Of a DNA stretch of 46,351 nt, positions 37,136 to 46,253 are shown piece after piece; within the stretch, counting starts at the first letter, position 1; every line of letters starts with the position of its first letter. The notes below the pieces were generated by a model. The model searched no databases, was not told the origin of the DNA, and saw only the letters and a list, made by a program, of their open reading frames with translations. This DNA is from Dysgonomonas mossii (GTDB taxonomy: Bacteria; Bacteroidota; Bacteroidia; Bacteroidales; Dysgonomonadaceae), in NCBI RefSeq assembly GCF_004569505.1, contig NZ_SPPK01000008.1, forward strand, positions 1-46,351, read 5' to 3'. A program made the position numbers and the translations under genes.

Positions 37136-37825
37136 ATGAAAAAGAATTTGACAATAATTGCCATGCTGGTGCTTTTCGGAATCTTTTCTTCCTGTGAAAA
37201 AGATAATCTCGATTACGCCCCGGATGCATCCTTTTCAGGAGAAATCAGAGACCTTGAAACCGGAGAATTAGTGCAGCAGGATATTCTGGAAGGCGCGAAA
37301 ATTTATTTTATTGAACTGGGCTGGAATAATCCTCCGGTGCAATCGATGGTATTCAAAAATGACGGGACTTTTCAGAATAATCTTATGTTCTCGGGTGATT
37401 ATAAGATTATAATGAATAAAGGGAACTATATTCCGCAGGATACAATAAGATATCAAATGAAAAAAGGGGCGAATACCCATACATTCGAAGTTATACCGTA
37501 TATAAGAATTACTGATACTGATATTAAATTTAGAGATGGGAAGATTGTCGCGAAATTCAAAATGCAACAGACTACATCGGAGCCTGTTAAGGCGATTTCC
37601 TTATTTGCCCATCCGGATATATCTGTGGGATATCGTATACAAACGGCGAGTGTAACATACGAATTAAATACGATTGCGGAAGATGTAGAATATGAGATTG
37701 TTATGGATATAAATAATTATAATAAAATATCCACGGGCAATAGCTATTATTTCCGTATAGGTGCATTAAGTGGTGCGTCGGAGGCTAAATATAATTATGC
37801 TCCTGCGGTGAATGTTGATTTGTAA
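37136..37825 (+). CDS. DUF3823-type surface lipoprotein
   Basis: A 229-residue lipoprotein (lipobox FSSC, Cys20) with two beta-sandwich-like halves, resembling DUF3823 proteins that follow SusD in many loci. Typical are DASFSGEIRDLETGELVQQD near the N-terminus and FQNNLMFSGDYKIIMNKGNY. These proteins probably sit in the SusE/F position as surface glycan-binding or accessory subunits. The residues after Cys (EKDNLD) fit a surface export signal. It lies 25 bases after susD and 31 bases before the GH92 gene. Confidence 0.82.
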   Translation: MKKNLTIIAMLVLFGIFSSCEKDNLDYAPDASFSGEIRDLETGELVQQDILEGAKIYFIELGWNNPPVQSMVFKNDGTFQNNLMFSGDYKIIMNKGNYIPQDTIRYQMKKGANTHTFEVIPYIRITDTDIKFRDGKIVAKFKMQQTTSEPVKAISLFAHPDISVGYRIQTASVTYELNTIAEDVEYEIVMDINNYNKISTGNSYYFRIGALSGASEAKYNYAPAVNVDL

Positions 37826-37856
37826 TCTTTGCAGAGTGCAAGCTAATAAATAAAAC

Positions 37857-40109
37857 ATGAAAAAAATATCTCAAAATATTTTTCGGATTATATCCCTTTC
37901 TTTCATTCTGGGGATTGTAGTAAGTTGTTCAGATAAAGAGGTTATAAGTAAAGAACCGGTTGATTATGTGAATCCGTATATAGGAAATATAAGTCATCTG
38001 TTAATTCCTGCTTATCCTACCATCCATCTTCCGAACAGTATGCTAAGGGTATATCCGGAAAGGGAAGATTATACCGGAAATAAAATAAAAGGCTTGCCAG
38101 TGATAGTTACAAGTCATAGAGGAAATTCGGCATTTTCCATAAGTCCGCTTGCCGGGGACAAGCAATTATCTTCGGTTATTCCGCTGGAATACGATAATGA
38201 AGTGATTAAGCCATATTTCTATCGGGTATTTCTGAATGAGGATAATATCGATGTGGAATATGTACCATCATATCAGTCTGCAATATATAAATTTCAGTTT
38301 AGTGAGGGTGCTCCGTCCTTTGTGATAAATAGTAAGAATGGTATATTGAAAGCGAATGGAAGTTCAGTATCTGGTTATCAGCAAATAGGAGATTTTCCAA
38401 CAAAAGTCTATCTGTATCTCGAAACGGATATTGATCCTGAACGGATAGATCCCTTTGATGATAAAACGGAGGATAGTTCTTGTCTTGTAATGAGATTTAC
38501 AGAGAATTCACGACAAATACATATTCGTTATGGTATATCCTTTATAAGCGAAGAGCAGGCTAAAAAGAATCTTTACCGGGAAGTGAAAAATGCCAGCTTT
38601 GATGAAGTCAGAGAACAAGGGCGGGCTATATGGAATGAGACACTGAGTAAAATAAAAGTCGAAGGGAACTGTGAAGATGCTAAAGCAGTGTTTTATACAT
38701 CTCTTTACCGCACTTATGAACGAATGATCTGTATCTCTGAAGATGGGATGTATTATAGTTCGTTTGATGATAAGGTGCATGGCGATAATGGCATACCATT
38801 TTATACTGATGACTGGATTTGGGATACATACCGTGCCACACATCCTCTGAGAGTTATCATAGAACCCGAAAAGGAAGTTCAGATGATTAATTCATTTGTC
38901 CGTATGGCTGAACAGATGGATAATTTTTGGATGCCAACTTTTCCTGAAATTACTGGTGATAGTCGCAGAATGAATTCAAATCATGGAGTGGCAACAGTTA
39001 TCGATGCTTATGTAAAAGGGCTTAAAGGATTTAATCTCGAATTGGCTTATGATGCATGCAAGAGGGGTATTACTGAAAAAACACTTATTCCATGGTCAGG
39101 AGATAAGGCCGGAGTGTTAGATGATTTCTATAAAAAGAACGGTTATTTTCCGGCCTTAAGAGACGGTGAGATAGAATCGGTTGCCAATGTGAATAATTTT
39201 GAAAAAAGGCAACCTGTCGCAGTCACTTTAGGTACAGTGTATGACGAATGGTGCCTTTCCCAGATTGCAAAACATATAGGCAAAAAGGATGACTATTCTC
39301 ATTTTCTGAAAAGAAGTCTGAACTATCATAAGTTGTTTAATCCGGATACTAAATTCTTCCATCCCAAAGATATGAATGGAAGCTATATTGAACCGTTCGA
39401 TTACAGGTATTCGGGAGGGCAAGGTGCCCGTGATTATTATGGAGAAAACAATGGATGGGTATATCGGTGGGACGTGCCTCATAATATTGCTGATCTGATT
39501 AACTTAATGGGGGGAGATGCTCTATTTGTTGAAGAACTGGAGAAGATGTACGATACGCCATTGGGCAAAAGCAAATTTGAATTTTATGCACAGCTACCCG
39601 ATCATACGGGGAACGTGGGTCAATTTTCGATGGCTAATGAACCTAGCCTTCATATCCCATATCTATATAATTATGCAGGACAGCCCTGGAGAACCCAGAA
39701 AAGAATCAGGAATCTGTTGGATCAGTGGTTCAGAAACGATCTTATGGGTGTTCCCGGAGATGAAGACGGAGGCGGAATGACATCTTTTGTTGTATTCTCC
39801 CAACTCGGATTTTATCCGGTAACTCCCGGCTTACCAATGTATGTCATAGGAAGTCCGACCTTCGAAAAGGCAAGTATAAAATTGGGAGAGGGTAAGACAT
39901 TCGATATTATATGTAGTAATTATTCACCAGAGAATAAATATATACAATCCGCAAAGCTGAACGGTGTCGATTGGAATAAATCCTGGTTTACTCATGAAGA
40001 CCTAATAAAAGGTGGAAAACTGGAGTTTGTAATGGGAAACAGACCCAATAAGCAGTGGGCTTCGGATAAGGCTTCTATTCCTCCATCCTTTGAAATGAAC
40101 GGAGATTAA
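37857..40109 (+). CDS. GH92 family alpha-mannosidase
   Basis: A 750-residue lipoprotein (lipobox VVSC, acidic residues after Cys: SDKE). It begins VDYVNPYIGN, the usual start of the GH92 beta-sandwich domain, and continues into an (alpha/alpha)6 barrel. The candidate acid is Glu595 in SMANEPS; the base region is Asp635/Asp637 in GDEDGGGMTSFVVFSQLGFY. GH92 enzymes are Ca2+-dependent exo-alpha-mannosidases that release mannose from alpha-1,2, alpha-1,3 or other linkages by inversion. With the GH99 genes it probably trims alpha-mannan or high-mannose glycans at the cell surface or in the periplasm. Confidence 0.93.
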   Translation: MKKISQNIFRIISLSFILGIVVSCSDKEVISKEPVDYVNPYIGNISHLLIPAYPTIHLPNSMLRVYPEREDYTGNKIKGLPVIVTSHRGNSAFSISPLAGDKQLSSVIPLEYDNEVIKPYFYRVFLNEDNIDVEYVPSYQSAIYKFQFSEGAPSFVINSKNGILKANGSSVSGYQQIGDFPTKVYLYLETDIDPERIDPFDDKTEDSSCLVMRFTENSRQIHIRYGISFISEEQAKKNLYREVKNASFDEVREQGRAIWNETLSKIKVEGNCEDAKAVFYTSLYRTYERMICISEDGMYYSSFDDKVHGDNGIPFYTDDWIWDTYRATHPLRVIIEPEKEVQMINSFVRMAEQMDNFWMPTFPEITGDSRRMNSNHGVATVIDAYVKGLKGFNLELAYDACKRGITEKTLIPWSGDKAGVLDDFYKKNGYFPALRDGEIESVANVNNFEKRQPVAVTLGTVYDEWCLSQIAKHIGKKDDYSHFLKRSLNYHKLFNPDTKFFHPKDMNGSYIEPFDYRYSGGQGARDYYGENNGWVYRWDVPHNIADLINLMGGDALFVEELEKMYDTPLGKSKFEFYAQLPDHTGNVGQFSMANEPSLHIPYLYNYAGQPWRTQKRIRNLLDQWFRNDLMGVPGDEDGGGMTSFVVFSQLGFYPVTPGLPMYVIGSPTFEKASIKLGEGKTFDIICSNYSPENKYIQSAKLNGVDWNKSWFTHEDLIKGGKLEFVMGNRPNKQWASDKASIPPSFEMNGD

Positions 40110-40220
40110 AAACAGATATTCACATAATCATTGTTGTTGAGATTACTGATTTGATTAATATCAGGTAGTTTTTATACTATCCGGCTAAAGTTATATCTAA
40201 AAACTAATTAACTATAAAAT

Positions 40221-41384
40221 ATGAAAGAAAAATTATTAATAATCGGTTGTTCTTTACTTGCATTATTTATGCTGATCTCTTATACGGGATGCAGTAGCGA
40301 TAATGGAGAAGATATTGTAACTCCTGAATCACCGGAGGACGGAGATAATGAGACCTTGGACTATAATACTATATGTTTCTACTATGACTGGTATGGAAAT
40401 GAAGAGTTTGATGGAGGAATGTCACATTGGGCTCATGCGATAGCACCCAATCCAAATGGAGGAAGTAGTCCGGGGACTATTCCAGGCACCGAGGGCAACA
40501 TCGCGTCTAATTTTTATCCGGAGTTAGGAAGATATAGTAATCGTGATCCCGAGATTGTAAAAAAGCACATGGAAATGTTCAAGAAAGCACGAATCGGTGT
40601 TGCTGCTGTTAGTTGGTGGAATGAGAAAACGGCTGCAGAGGCTGATAAAAACCAACTCTTATTGGATGAGGCACAAAAGGTAGGAGTAAAGGTTTGCTTC
40701 CATCTTGAACCATACTCCGGGCGTAATCCGGAGAATCTGAAAGAAAATATGAAGAAGCTTATTGATAAATATGGTAATCATCCGGCTTTTTATAAAGTTG
40801 ATGGTAAGCCGATGTTCTTTATCTATGATTCATATAATATTGAGGCAGAAGAATGGGCAAAACTGTTAAGTCCAAATGGTGCAATTACAATAAGGAATAC
40901 CGCCTATGATTCTTATGTGATTGGTTTGTGGCTTGACAACGTAGATAAACAGGGCCCTGTAATCCTTAATTCTCACTTCGATGGATTTTACACCTACTTT
41001 TCTTCTCTCGGATTCAACTATGGTTCTACTCCTACAAATTGGAATACGATGCAAAAATGGGCGGAAAATAACAACAAGATCTTTATTCCAAGTGTTGGCC
41101 CGGGATATATAGATACGCGTATCCGTCCATGGAATACGCCTGCCACCCGTAACCGGAATAATGGTAGATATTATGATGTCATGTACGGAAAAGCAATAGA
41201 GTCGAAAGCATCTTTCATATCCATAACATCATTTAATGAATGGCATGAAGGATCACAGATAGAACCGGCTACACCATACACTGGCTCAGCATTTACTTAT
41301 CTGGATTATGAGAGTTTAGCTCCGGATTATTATTTAACAAGAACCGCTCATTGGATCAAGGAGTTTCGAAAGAGCAGAAATTAA
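40221..41384 (+). CDS. GH99 family endo-alpha-mannosidase/mannanase
   Basis: A 387-residue lipoprotein (Cys in YTGC, followed by SSDNGED). The GH99 barrel begins near residue 48 (ICFYYDWYGNEEFDGGMSHW). The two catalytic glutamates are Glu340 and Glu343 in SFNEWHEGSQIEPA. GH99 enzymes cut internally at alpha-1,2-mannosyl bonds next to a Glc- or Man-alpha-1,3-Man unit, by a retaining route through an epoxide intermediate. It is followed directly by a second GH99 gene and is a single-domain copy. Confidence 0.92.
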   Translation: MKEKLLIIGCSLLALFMLISYTGCSSDNGEDIVTPESPEDGDNETLDYNTICFYYDWYGNEEFDGGMSHWAHAIAPNPNGGSSPGTIPGTEGNIASNFYPELGRYSNRDPEIVKKHMEMFKKARIGVAAVSWWNEKTAAEADKNQLLLDEAQKVGVKVCFHLEPYSGRNPENLKENMKKLIDKYGNHPAFYKVDGKPMFFIYDSYNIEAEEWAKLLSPNGAITIRNTAYDSYVIGLWLDNVDKQGPVILNSHFDGFYTYFSSLGFNYGSTPTNWNTMQKWAENNNKIFIPSVGPGYIDTRIRPWNTPATRNRNNGRYYDVMYGKAIESKASFISITSFNEWHEGSQIEPATPYTGSAFTYLDYESLAPDYYLTRTAHWIKEFRKSRN

Positions 41385-41425
41385 ACTCACTTCACATACT
41401 TAATCAATATCTAAAACCGGAAACA

Positions 41426-43342
41426 ATGAAAAAGAAAAACATGTTGACTATTCAGATTTTATTGTTTGTATCTGTCTTCTTATTCAGCTGTAACAATAAT
41501 TTAGATCTGAACGAAAAAACAGAGGATAATACAAACACCTCTGTACTAAAGAACACGGCATTATCTACAGAGAATTTAGATTATAATACTTTTGGATTTT
41601 ACTATAACTGGTATGGTAATGCAGAATTCGATAACGGATATTTCCATTGGGGACACGATATACTTCCGGGGCCGGGGCAAAGTACCAGTCCTGGTTATAT
41701 ACCGGGGACGAATGGTGATATTGCTGCTAACTTTTATCCTCAGTTAGGGACCTATAGCAGTAAAGATCCGGTCTTAATAAGAATGCACATGGAGATGTTT
41801 GTCCGTTCGCGAGTCGGTGTTGTAGCCTTGTCATGGTGGAATGAATCGGGTACCTCCGAACCGGAAAAAATATCTTCGCTTCTTAATATAGCTAATGAAT
41901 ACGGTCTTAAAGTATGTTTTCATATAGAACCTTATTCAGGCCGAAATGCAGCATCTATGAAAGAAAGTATTACTCACTTAATTGATACCTATGGAGGACA
42001 TCCGGCTTTTTACAGGCTGAAGGGCAAACCTGTTTTCTTTATTTACGATTCTTATCTTACTTCGGCTTCCGACTGGGCTACTCTATTAAGTCCCGGAGGT
42101 AGCAGAACGATAAGGAATACTCCGTATGATTCTCATGTTATCGGATTATGGTTGAATAATATGAGTTCGCAGCCATCCGTTATTTTAGGTGCTAATTTTG
42201 ATGGATTCTATACCTATTTTGCATCTGATGGCTTCACTTTTGGTTCCACATCATCTAATTGGGCTTCAATGCAAACTTGGGCAAAACAAAATAATAAGCT
42301 GTTCATTCCAAGTGTTGGTCCCGGGTATATAGATACCCGAGTTCGTCCTTGGAACGATGCTACTACCCGCAATCGTAACAATGGTCAGTATTATGACAAT
42401 ATGTACCGAAAAGCAATAGACACGGGTACTGAATATATTTCTATCACTTCTTTTAATGAATGGCATGAAGGGTCACAAATAGAACCGGCTGTACCATTCA
42501 GTAGTTCTTCCTTTACTTACTCAGACTATGGCAGTCTTTCTCCCGACTATTATTTGGATAGGACTGCTTATTGGGTCAGTGAGTTTGTTAAAAATAAGCA
42601 ACAAGCTAGAGCAGAACTATATATTAATGGCCGAGATGGAGGATATATTGATTTTGGTCATAGCCCTGAATATTCAAATTTTGGAGAAAATGGGAAACAA
42701 GCATTTACGGTGGAATTGTGGCTTAAATTGAAATATACAGAAGCTTTTGGTAGTGTAGTATCATGCTTTAATGAGGACAGTCAGACCCAGACTCGTAAAG
42801 GATGGGTAATCAATAGTTTTCATAATTCGAGGCTTAGGATGACACTCGGCTTGGAAAATTGGGGGTTATTGGAACCGGGCTTTGATTTCTCTACGACCGG
42901 GCAATGGGTACATTTTGCTGCTGTAGTGGATGAGAATGGTATAAACGAAGAACAAATTAATGGAAAGCCTGTGGTTTTAAAAGTTTATCAGAATGGAATA
43001 CTGAAAGACCAGAGTACATCCTTTGATGGAGGAAATTATTTGTCAAATTATTTACAGACACCAATGATTGCTTTTGGCCAGCCTGCGGGTGTAGGAGGAA
43101 TGACCAGCGATTGGAGGCTTTCCGGTTATATAAAAGATTTTCATATCTGGAAGAGTGCAAAATCGGAAGGTACTATCAGAAAAATTATGAATAAAGATAT
43201 CGATGTTACAGGCTTTGAACCTGATCTGGTATGCGGATGGAGATTCAATTCTGTTCCGGTAAATAATCAGGATATAAAAGATCTGACAGGTAGATATTCA
43301 GCACGATTAGTCGGTGATTACCAGTGGATATCACTTCAATAG
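41426..43342 (+). CDS. GH99 enzyme with C-terminal LamG module
   Basis: A 638-residue lipoprotein (lipobox LFSC). Residues about 50-395 form a GH99 domain closely similar to the preceding gene, with Glu345 and Glu348 in SFNEWHEGSQIEPA. Residues about 398-635 form a LamG/concanavalin-like module (starting AELYINGRDGGYIDFG). The LamG part is nearly the same as that of the next protein. I chose ATG 41426: the frame is open from 41351, but that would overlap the upstream gene and hide the lipoprotein signal. The LamG module probably anchors the enzyme to its mannan. Confidence 0.9.
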   Translation: MKKKNMLTIQILLFVSVFLFSCNNNLDLNEKTEDNTNTSVLKNTALSTENLDYNTFGFYYNWYGNAEFDNGYFHWGHDILPGPGQSTSPGYIPGTNGDIAANFYPQLGTYSSKDPVLIRMHMEMFVRSRVGVVALSWWNESGTSEPEKISSLLNIANEYGLKVCFHIEPYSGRNAASMKESITHLIDTYGGHPAFYRLKGKPVFFIYDSYLTSASDWATLLSPGGSRTIRNTPYDSHVIGLWLNNMSSQPSVILGANFDGFYTYFASDGFTFGSTSSNWASMQTWAKQNNKLFIPSVGPGYIDTRVRPWNDATTRNRNNGQYYDNMYRKAIDTGTEYISITSFNEWHEGSQIEPAVPFSSSSFTYSDYGSLSPDYYLDRTAYWVSEFVKNKQQARAELYINGRDGGYIDFGHSPEYSNFGENGKQAFTVELWLKLKYTEAFGSVVSCFNEDSQTQTRKGWVINSFHNSRLRMTLGLENWGLLEPGFDFSTTGQWVHFAAVVDENGINEEQINGKPVVLKVYQNGILKDQSTSFDGGNYLSNYLQTPMIAFGQPAGVGGMTSDWRLSGYIKDFHIWKSAKSEGTIRKIMNKDIDVTGFEPDLVCGWRFNSVPVNNQDIKDLTGRYSARLVGDYQWISLQ

Positions 43343-43386
43343 ACCATATTTTAAAACTTTTTATAGAATCTAATTATTCTTACATT

Positions 43387-44481
43387 ATGAAACACATTTT
43401 TAATTTTTTGACCTTATTAGCCTTCTCTTTACTTGTATTTTCGGCTTGTTCCGATGATAACGATAATTCAGCAGTAGATGTGAGTAAATTTGTTACACAA
43501 ATGGAAGGTGTCCGCGATGAAATGGTACAGTTAAGAGATAATGTCCAATATGGCGATAAGAAAGATATGTATCCGCAGGAGAGCAAATATATATTAGACG
43601 ATGCTGTGATACAGATAGAAAAAACGATCCGTTATTTTAAGAATGGAACAGAAACAGATCCTACCCAGAATAAGACGGATGAGGCTATTGCCGCTGCGAA
43701 TAAAGCGATTGCTGACTTTAAGGCAACACAGCGGACCGAAGATTTACCCCCTGAATTTAAAGATGCTGAATTATATGTTAATGGCAAAAATGGTGGATAT
43801 ATTGACTTTGGATATAGCTCTGATTATTCTAATTTTGGTGAGTCGGGTAAACAGGCTTTTACAGTAGAACTGTGGTTTAAGTTAAAATATACGGAAGGCT
43901 TTGGTAGTATAGTTTCATGCTTTAATGAAGATGGTGAAACTCAGACTCGTAAAGGCTGGGTTATCAACAATTTTGATAATTCAAGAGTGCGTATGACCAT
44001 CGGGCTTGAGAACTGGGGTTTGATGGAACCCGGAGTGAATTTTGGAACTACCGGAGAATGGGCTCACTTTGCAGCCGTTATAGATGAGAATGGTATCAAT
44101 GGGGAATCGGCAGTTATTAAAGTTTATCTGAATGGAGAATTGAAGGATCAGGCTACAGCACAAGTCGGGAAAAATTATCTGTCGAATTATCTTGAAACCT
44201 CGATGGTTGCATTTGGCCAGCCTGCAGGAGTAGGCGGAATGACGGATGCCTGGAGACTGTCTGGATATATCAAAGACTTCCATATCTGGAAATCTGCGAA
44301 AACAGAAGAGGAAGTAAGGAAAATAATGGATAAAGAAATTATTGTTACCGGTTCCGAATCAGATCTGGTTTGTGGATGGAAATTTACATCTACTGTAGAG
44401 AATAATGAAGATATAAAAGACCTGACCGGAAAATATTCTGCGAAGTTGGTTGGCGAGTATCAATGGATTACTGTTGACTGA
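43387..44481 (+). CDS. LamG-containing surface glycan-binding lipoprotein
   Basis: A 364-residue lipoprotein (lipobox FSAC, then SDDNDN, a strong surface signal). Residues about 30-120 are helical and may match the DUF4972-like N-terminal region; residues about 125-360 are a LamG module closely similar to the C-terminal half of the GH99-LamG enzyme (shared strings include GKQAFTVELW and AFGQPAGVGGMT). No catalytic domain is present, so it is probably a surface glycan-binding protein of the locus. The ATG at 43387 was chosen because it gives the lipoprotein signal; the upstream frame overlaps the previous gene. Confidence 0.8.
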   Translation: MKHIFNFLTLLAFSLLVFSACSDDNDNSAVDVSKFVTQMEGVRDEMVQLRDNVQYGDKKDMYPQESKYILDDAVIQIEKTIRYFKNGTETDPTQNKTDEAIAAANKAIADFKATQRTEDLPPEFKDAELYVNGKNGGYIDFGYSSDYSNFGESGKQAFTVELWFKLKYTEGFGSIVSCFNEDGETQTRKGWVINNFDNSRVRMTIGLENWGLMEPGVNFGTTGEWAHFAAVIDENGINGESAVIKVYLNGELKDQATAQVGKNYLSNYLETSMVAFGQPAGVGGMTDAWRLSGYIKDFHIWKSAKTEEEVRKIMDKEIIVTGSESDLVCGWKFTSTVENNEDIKDLTGKYSAKLVGEYQWITVD

Positions 44482-44584
44482 TATTTACCGCAATCAGTAG
44501 TTGAAATTCGGATTCATCTTTCTAATAAAAGAAATGAGTAAATTCTGTTAATTTTTTTAACTACGGATTCGTATTACTTATAAG

Positions 44585-44631
44585 CAAGTAAGTGTACTTT
44601 ATCTTTGTATGAAGATTCGTATACTTACTTG
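44585..44631. promoter_or_regulatory. 13-bp inverted repeat around a -7 element
   Basis: CAAGTAAGTGTAC (44585-44597) and GTATACTTACTTG (44619-44631) are complementary at 12 of 13 positions and flank a 21-base core that holds the -7 element TATCTTTG (44600-44607). A protein bound to both arms would cover the promoter. Confidence 0.6.
44600..44607 (+). promoter_or_regulatory. -7 element of the metallophosphoesterase gene
   Basis: TATCTTTG fits TAnnTTTG; the gene thus has its own promoter, separate from the main PUL promoter. The leader would be about 115 bases. Confidence 0.55.
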
Positions 44632-44730
44632 TTAGCTTTTTGAAGGATTAAAATTCGTATATTGTAACTGATTCTTTTGATTAATACCTTTTGTAAGAAT
44701 TATTCCTGAATAAAATAAAATTATTGACGT

Positions 44731-45720
44731 ATGAAAGAGCAATCGAATAAGTGCTTTATAATTAGTGTATTCCTGATTTATTTGATAGGCTGTAAAACGA
44801 ATCAGAGTATTAAAGACACTGGCTATAGAAGTTCTTTTTCCTTGGATGGGAATTCTATAAACATATATTCGGCAAGTATTGTAGATACTATAGATATAAT
44901 TCTATTATCAGATACTCATTTGTCGATGAAAGATGATCGGGAGAAACCCTATGAAGAATATAGTAAACGTATGTCCGGAGCATATGCGATAACCAGACAT
45001 TATCAAACAGGAGAAGAAACCAATCCTCAACAGGCATTCGTTGAAACAATTGAAATAGGCAAAAAGAAAAATATTGATCTATTGGTACTTGCAGGTGATA
45101 TATTCAGTTATCCTTCGGAACGGGCTGTAGAATGGGTTGACTCCGTCCTTATCGAGTCTAAATTGAAATATGTCTACACAACAGGAAATCATGACTGGCA
45201 TTATGAAGGGATGCAAGGAACCTCTCAAAAGCTGAGACAAACCTGGATAAATAACAGACTTATCTCTTTATATCAAGAACGTAATCCTTTGTTCTTTTCT
45301 GTTACGATAAAGGGTGTTAAGCTCATTGCAATAGACAATTCTACATATGAAATATCGTCCGAACAACTTACCTTTTTTCAACAAGAAGCAGCTTCTGGTC
45401 TACCTCTTATTCTGGTAATGCATATTCCTCTATATATGCCGGGACGCCCGGTTAATTATGGTTGTGCTCATCCGGACTGGAAGAAAGAGAATGATAAATT
45501 ATACGAACTGGAAAGAAGAGAGCCATGGCGAGAAGAAGGACATACAAAGACCACGATGCAATTTCGGGAAGAGGTACTGAAAACCTCTAATCTTCTGGGT
45601 GTTTTTGCCGGACATATACATAAACAAAGTTTAGATGTTGTAGATGGATTACCTTTGTTTGTAGTAAAAGAAAATGCTTCAGGTAATTATTATAATATCA
45701 AAATTATTCCTTTAAAATAA
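44731..45720 (+). CDS. Metallophosphoesterase lipoprotein
   Basis: A 329-residue calcineurin-like phosphoesterase. The five metal motifs are all present: SDTHLS, AGDIF, GNHDWHYEG, MHIPLY and AGHIHKQ. A lipobox LIGC lies at about residue 21, followed by KTNQ without the acidic surface signal, so it is probably periplasmic. It follows the GH99/LamG genes but has its own promoter. Yeast mannan carries phosphodiester-linked mannose, so removal of phosphate from such glycans is a reasonable but unproven role; a general phosphodiesterase is also possible. Confidence 0.85.
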   Translation: MKEQSNKCFIISVFLIYLIGCKTNQSIKDTGYRSSFSLDGNSINIYSASIVDTIDIILLSDTHLSMKDDREKPYEEYSKRMSGAYAITRHYQTGEETNPQQAFVETIEIGKKKNIDLLVLAGDIFSYPSERAVEWVDSVLIESKLKYVYTTGNHDWHYEGMQGTSQKLRQTWINNRLISLYQERNPLFFSVTIKGVKLIAIDNSTYEISSEQLTFFQQEAASGLPLILVMHIPLYMPGRPVNYGCAHPDWKKENDKLYELERREPWREEGHTKTTMQFREEVLKTSNLLGVFAGHIHKQSLDVVDGLPLFVVKENASGNYYNIKIIPLK

Positions 45721-45783
45721 CTGTTTTTAATCACGTAATCTTGTTGTAAATCTATAAAGATAATTTACCGATAAAGGCAGAAA

Positions 45784-46170
45784 TTACCTCTTGTTTGTCA
45801 TTATATCAAGTATCAATCTGTCAGCTTCTTGCATACCTTGTGCTCCTATACGAACAAGATTTAATATACATTGATCAACGTCATCTTCTATGATACCTTC
45901 TATAGATGTCACTACTTTTTGTTCCATTGCCAGTGTTGCAGACAGCAAGGCTGTTGAAACGCCACTGGCTAACTTCATGGAACAACTGGGTTTTGCCCCG
46001 TCACATATCATTCCTGTCAGATTAGCAATCATATTTTTTACAGCGTAAGATACTTGCTCATATTTACCACCCATCAGATGTACAATGCCGCAACCAGAAC
46101 CGGTGGCTGCAATTACACATCCGCATAGAGCAATATATTCTCCGAATCCTCCCCATGTATTCATACCCAA
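45784..46170 (-). pseudogene. C-terminal fragment of a UPF0597/CyuA-type L-cysteine desulfidase
   Basis: A frame of 128 residues from a TTG at 46170 with the C-terminal signature of the UPF0597/YhaM (CyuA) family: ALCGCVIAATGSG, NLTGMICDGAKPSCSMKLAS and GIIEDDVDQCILNLVRIG. Full members have about 430 residues, so roughly the first 300 are missing; the frame stays open upstream to a TGA near 46252 without any family sequence. The family binds an iron-sulfur cluster, but only part of its cysteines can be here. It is a truncated remnant and lies convergent to the metallophosphoesterase. Confidence 0.75.
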
Positions 46171-46238
46171 ATCGTATCCTGTTGTCCGATCGGTAAAAGA
46201 GGCTATCGAAACTTTGAAAGGGTGTTTGGAATAAATTC

Positions 46239-46246
46239 TATCTTTG
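46239..46246 (+). promoter_or_regulatory. -7 element before the thermonuclease start
   Basis: TATCTTTG fits TAnnTTTG and ends 7 bases before the ATG at 46254, so the message would be nearly leaderless. Confidence 0.45.
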
Positions 46247-46253
46247 TATCATT

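Larger units (their letters stand above)
44567..44660. repeat. ATTCGTAT repeated three times
   Basis: ATTCGTAT occurs at 44567-44574, 44615-44622 and 44653-44660, before the metallophosphoesterase gene, around its promoter. It may mark a regulator binding cluster. Confidence 0.5.

Noticed and set aside
41351..41425. Upstream start extending the second GH99 protein
   Set aside because: It overlaps the first GH99 gene and would bury the lipoprotein signal that begins at 41426.
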